DNA of 64,000 nucleotides, taken from contig NZ_MTAZ01000014.1 of the NCBI RefSeq assembly GCF_002150785.1, positions 1 through 64,000 of the forward strand, written 5' to 3'. This DNA comes from Arenibacter amylolyticus (GTDB lineage Bacteria > Bacteroidota > Bacteroidia > Flavobacteriales > Flavobacteriaceae). Below are positions 62,411-64,000 of the stretch, piece after piece; position 1 is the stretch's first letter; each line of letters starts with the position of its first letter. The position numbers and the translations under genes are program-made. The notes under the pieces were generated by a model. It was given only the letters and a program-made list of their open reading frames with translations. It was not told the DNA's origin and did no database searches.

Positions 62411-63793
62411 ATGAAACGTCATCCACTATTTTGGGCATTGTTCCTTGCCATTTTCACTGCTTGTAATTCCTCCGAAAAACAAAAAAAAGGCGATAATCCG
62501 ACAGTAGTAAGGGAGGCTCCCAAGGTGGTTACAGCAGATATAGAAGAAGGAATTAAAGCGAATATTGCTAAAAAAGTGGCCGAAGGGGATGGCTATTTTC
62601 ATATGTCTACAGAGGATAAGGAGTTACGCCTACAATTGGTACGTGTACATACGGAATATCTTTCTAATTTAGGTCCCCAGCGGCATTTTGCTTGTGTAGA
62701 TCTAGCCGATATTAACGGGGATGTATACGATGTTGACTTCTTTTTGGACGGGGATCCGGGAAATATGTCAGTAACAGAAACCACCTTACACAAACTAAAT
62801 GGAAAACCATTTTACAGTTGGAAACAGCGGGAGGATAAAACTTGGTACAGGGTTCCGGTGCAAGATGCCTCTCCAGATTTATTGGGTGTAAAGGAAGGTA
62901 AAGATCAATTTGAATTTCATTACGAAGTAACATTTCCAGAGATTAAGGAGGCTGCTAGAATATGGGTACCTATGCCCCAGACAGATCGCTTTCAAACGGT
63001 AAAATTGCTACGTATAGATACTCCAGTAGAACCCCAGCAATTGCGTGATAAACAGTACGACAACTCCGTGCTTTTTTTAGCCTTGTCCCCGGAGCATAGC
63101 GGAAAGACGATGAAAATAGTCTATGAGGTAGAAAGGCTAGAGAAAATGCCTTATGAAGAGAGTGCGTCTCCCTCTAGATATTTAAATCCAAGTTTATTGA
63201 TGCCGGTGGGTGACCGATTCCAAATCTTGGCCGATTCTATTATTGGAAGCAAACGTACGGAGGGCAAAATAATGCAGGCCAGAGCATTGTACGACTATGT
63301 TATAGATAATATGCGTTATATGAAGTCGGGCACCTATGGTACTGGGGATGCCGTATATGCCTGTGACGCCCTTAGTGGAAATTGTACAGAGTTTCACTCC
63401 TTATTTATATCCTTGGCACGCTCTGCAGGAATTCCATCTAGATTTGCTGTAGGAGCTTCCATTCCATCAGATCGGGATGAAGGAGGAATAGACGGGTATC
63501 ATTGTTGGGCAGAATTTTTTGCGGAAGGAAAATGGTGGCCTGTAGATATTAGTGAAGCTAATAAATACACAGCACTTGCCACCTACTACTTTGGCCGACA
63601 CCCAGCCAATAGAATCGAATTCAGTAAGGGACGGGACCTTCTTTTGGAACCTGGACCTTCTTCTGGCCCCATTAATTTTTTGGCATATCCAGTTATGGAG
63701 ATAGGCAATAGCCCCGCTTTCCCTAAAACGTTTTTCTCATTTTATAGGAAAGTGGTGCCAGATGCCACGGCCAAAACATTAAGCCTAAGATAA
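62411..63793 (+). CDS. Transglutaminase-like (cysteine peptidase fold) lipoprotein
   Basis: A 460-residue predicted lipoprotein (FLAIFTACNSSEKQ, lipidated Cys18). The C-terminal transglutaminase-like domain has the catalytic triad: Cys in DALSGNCTEFHSLFISLARSAGIPSRFAVG, His in YHCWAEFF and Asp in WWPVDISEANK. An N-terminal region of about 150 residues has no recognised domain, then a strand-rich segment (FHYEVTFPEIKEAARIWVPMPQ) typical of these proteins. It probably acts as a peptidase or amidase in the envelope. The next gene converges 20 bases away. Confidence 0.9.
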   Translation: MKRHPLFWALFLAIFTACNSSEKQKKGDNPTVVREAPKVVTADIEEGIKANIAKKVAEGDGYFHMSTEDKELRLQLVRVHTEYLSNLGPQRHFACVDLADINGDVYDVDFFLDGDPGNMSVTETTLHKLNGKPFYSWKQREDKTWYRVPVQDASPDLLGVKEGKDQFEFHYEVTFPEIKEAARIWVPMPQTDRFQTVKLLRIDTPVEPQQLRDKQYDNSVLFLALSPEHSGKTMKIVYEVERLEKMPYEESASPSRYLNPSLLMPVGDRFQILADSIIGSKRTEGKIMQARALYDYVIDNMRYMKSGTYGTGDAVYACDALSGNCTEFHSLFISLARSAGIPSRFAVGASIPSDRDEGGIDGYHCWAEFFAEGKWWPVDISEANKYTALATYYFGRHPANRIEFSKGRDLLLEPGPSSGPINFLAYPVMEIGNSPAFPKTFFSFYRKVVPDATAKTLSLR

Positions 63794-63813
63794 TAAATCA
63801 GGATGGGGTTTTC

Positions 63814-64000
63814 CTAACCTTCTGGATGCTCTCCTTCCTCTTTGGTAGGATGATCTGTACTATCTTTTGCGGGATGCTCATCAGCTTTTTTGGCGGGGTG
63901 TTCGTCCTCCATGTGCTGCTCTTCACCTTCAGGGTGATCTGACTGCACTTCCGTGTTTTCCTTCTTCTTTTGGTCTCTGCAAGAGCTTAAGGATACTGCA
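63814..64000 (-). CDS. Partial lipoprotein with Asp/Glu-His-Pro repeats
   Basis: The 3' part of a minus-strand gene whose start lies beyond the window. The visible 61 residues begin with a lipobox-like VSLSSC, then a Lys/Glu stretch, and carry five (D/E)HP repeats (DHPEG, EHPAK, EHPAK, DHPTK, EHPEG) before TAG at 63816-63814. Such His-rich acidic repeats could bind divalent metals. No family recognised. It converges on the transglutaminase-like gene. Confidence 0.6.
   Translation of the reverse strand, partial: AVSLSSCRDQKKKENTEVQSDHPEGEEQHMEDEHPAKKADEHPAKDSTDHPTKEEGEHPEG

Overview
This 64 kb window looks like chromosome from a marine-type Flavobacteriaceae bacterium (Bacteroidota). The evidence is an AT-rich sequence, near absence of Shine-Dalgarno sequences, several promoters of the Bacteroidota form TTG-N18..21-TAnnTTTG, signal peptides ending in AQ, a TonB receptor with a CarboxypepD_reg-like N-terminus, and family content (VF530, DUF6428, DUF5706/PycTM, DUF2207) common in that group. 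I saw no rRNA, tRNA, CRISPR array, transposase or prophage. Genus cannot be fixed from the sequence alone.

Layout. 63-5056: a compact six-gene operon for a phenolic or polyketide lipid (flavin oxygenase, methyltransferase, type III PKS, FabZ-like dehydratase, ketosynthase, ACP). 5229-8639: ribosome hibernation factor, M28 peptidase, and a protealysin-like M4 peptidase coupled to an emfourin-like inhibitor. 8930-13473: RNA helicase, VF530 protein, an lpxD broken by an in-frame stop, SF2 helicase. 13859-22322: pirin, LemA/DUF2207 pair, EamA transporter, SlyD-like FKBP, TonB receptor, and a 40-codon ORF ahead of a cold-shock gene. 22338-29314: cold-shock protein, serine hydrolase, second FKBP, topoisomerase III, arsR-DUF6428-arsenate-reductase-like genes. 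29444-31111: DUF1080 protein, then a minus-strand block of small ORFs.

31112-43342: exported PIMT, RluE-like synthase, DinB protein, Fur-type regulator with a P1B-4 metal ATPase, alcohol dehydrogenase, M3 dipeptidase, class IV aminotransferase and a DUF4242/cyclase-like/AraC fusion. 43715-50414: cupin, FAD oxidase, a TetR-controlled MDR reductase/DJ-1 set, NhaC antiporter. 50886-64000: CspA, PycTM-like effector, secreted protein overlapping a TPR-adenylate cyclase, cardiolipin synthase, quinone reductase, Hsp20, MFS and CIA30 proteins, transglutaminase-like lipoprotein and a partial His-Pro repeat lipoprotein.

The least explained structure is at 30241-30787 on the minus strand. Three tandem units of 149-150 bp each encode the same 37-residue basic peptide. 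All four variable positions inside the ORFs are synonymous third-codon changes, while the spacers carry substitutions and an indel. A 42-residue ORF leads the array 5 bases upstream, and a bidirectional terminator closes it. This is best read as a real, undescribed small-protein operon. Secondary points of interest are the PycTM/cyclase neighbourhood, the M4/emfourin pair, the lpxD nonsense mutation and the small ORF at 22200.
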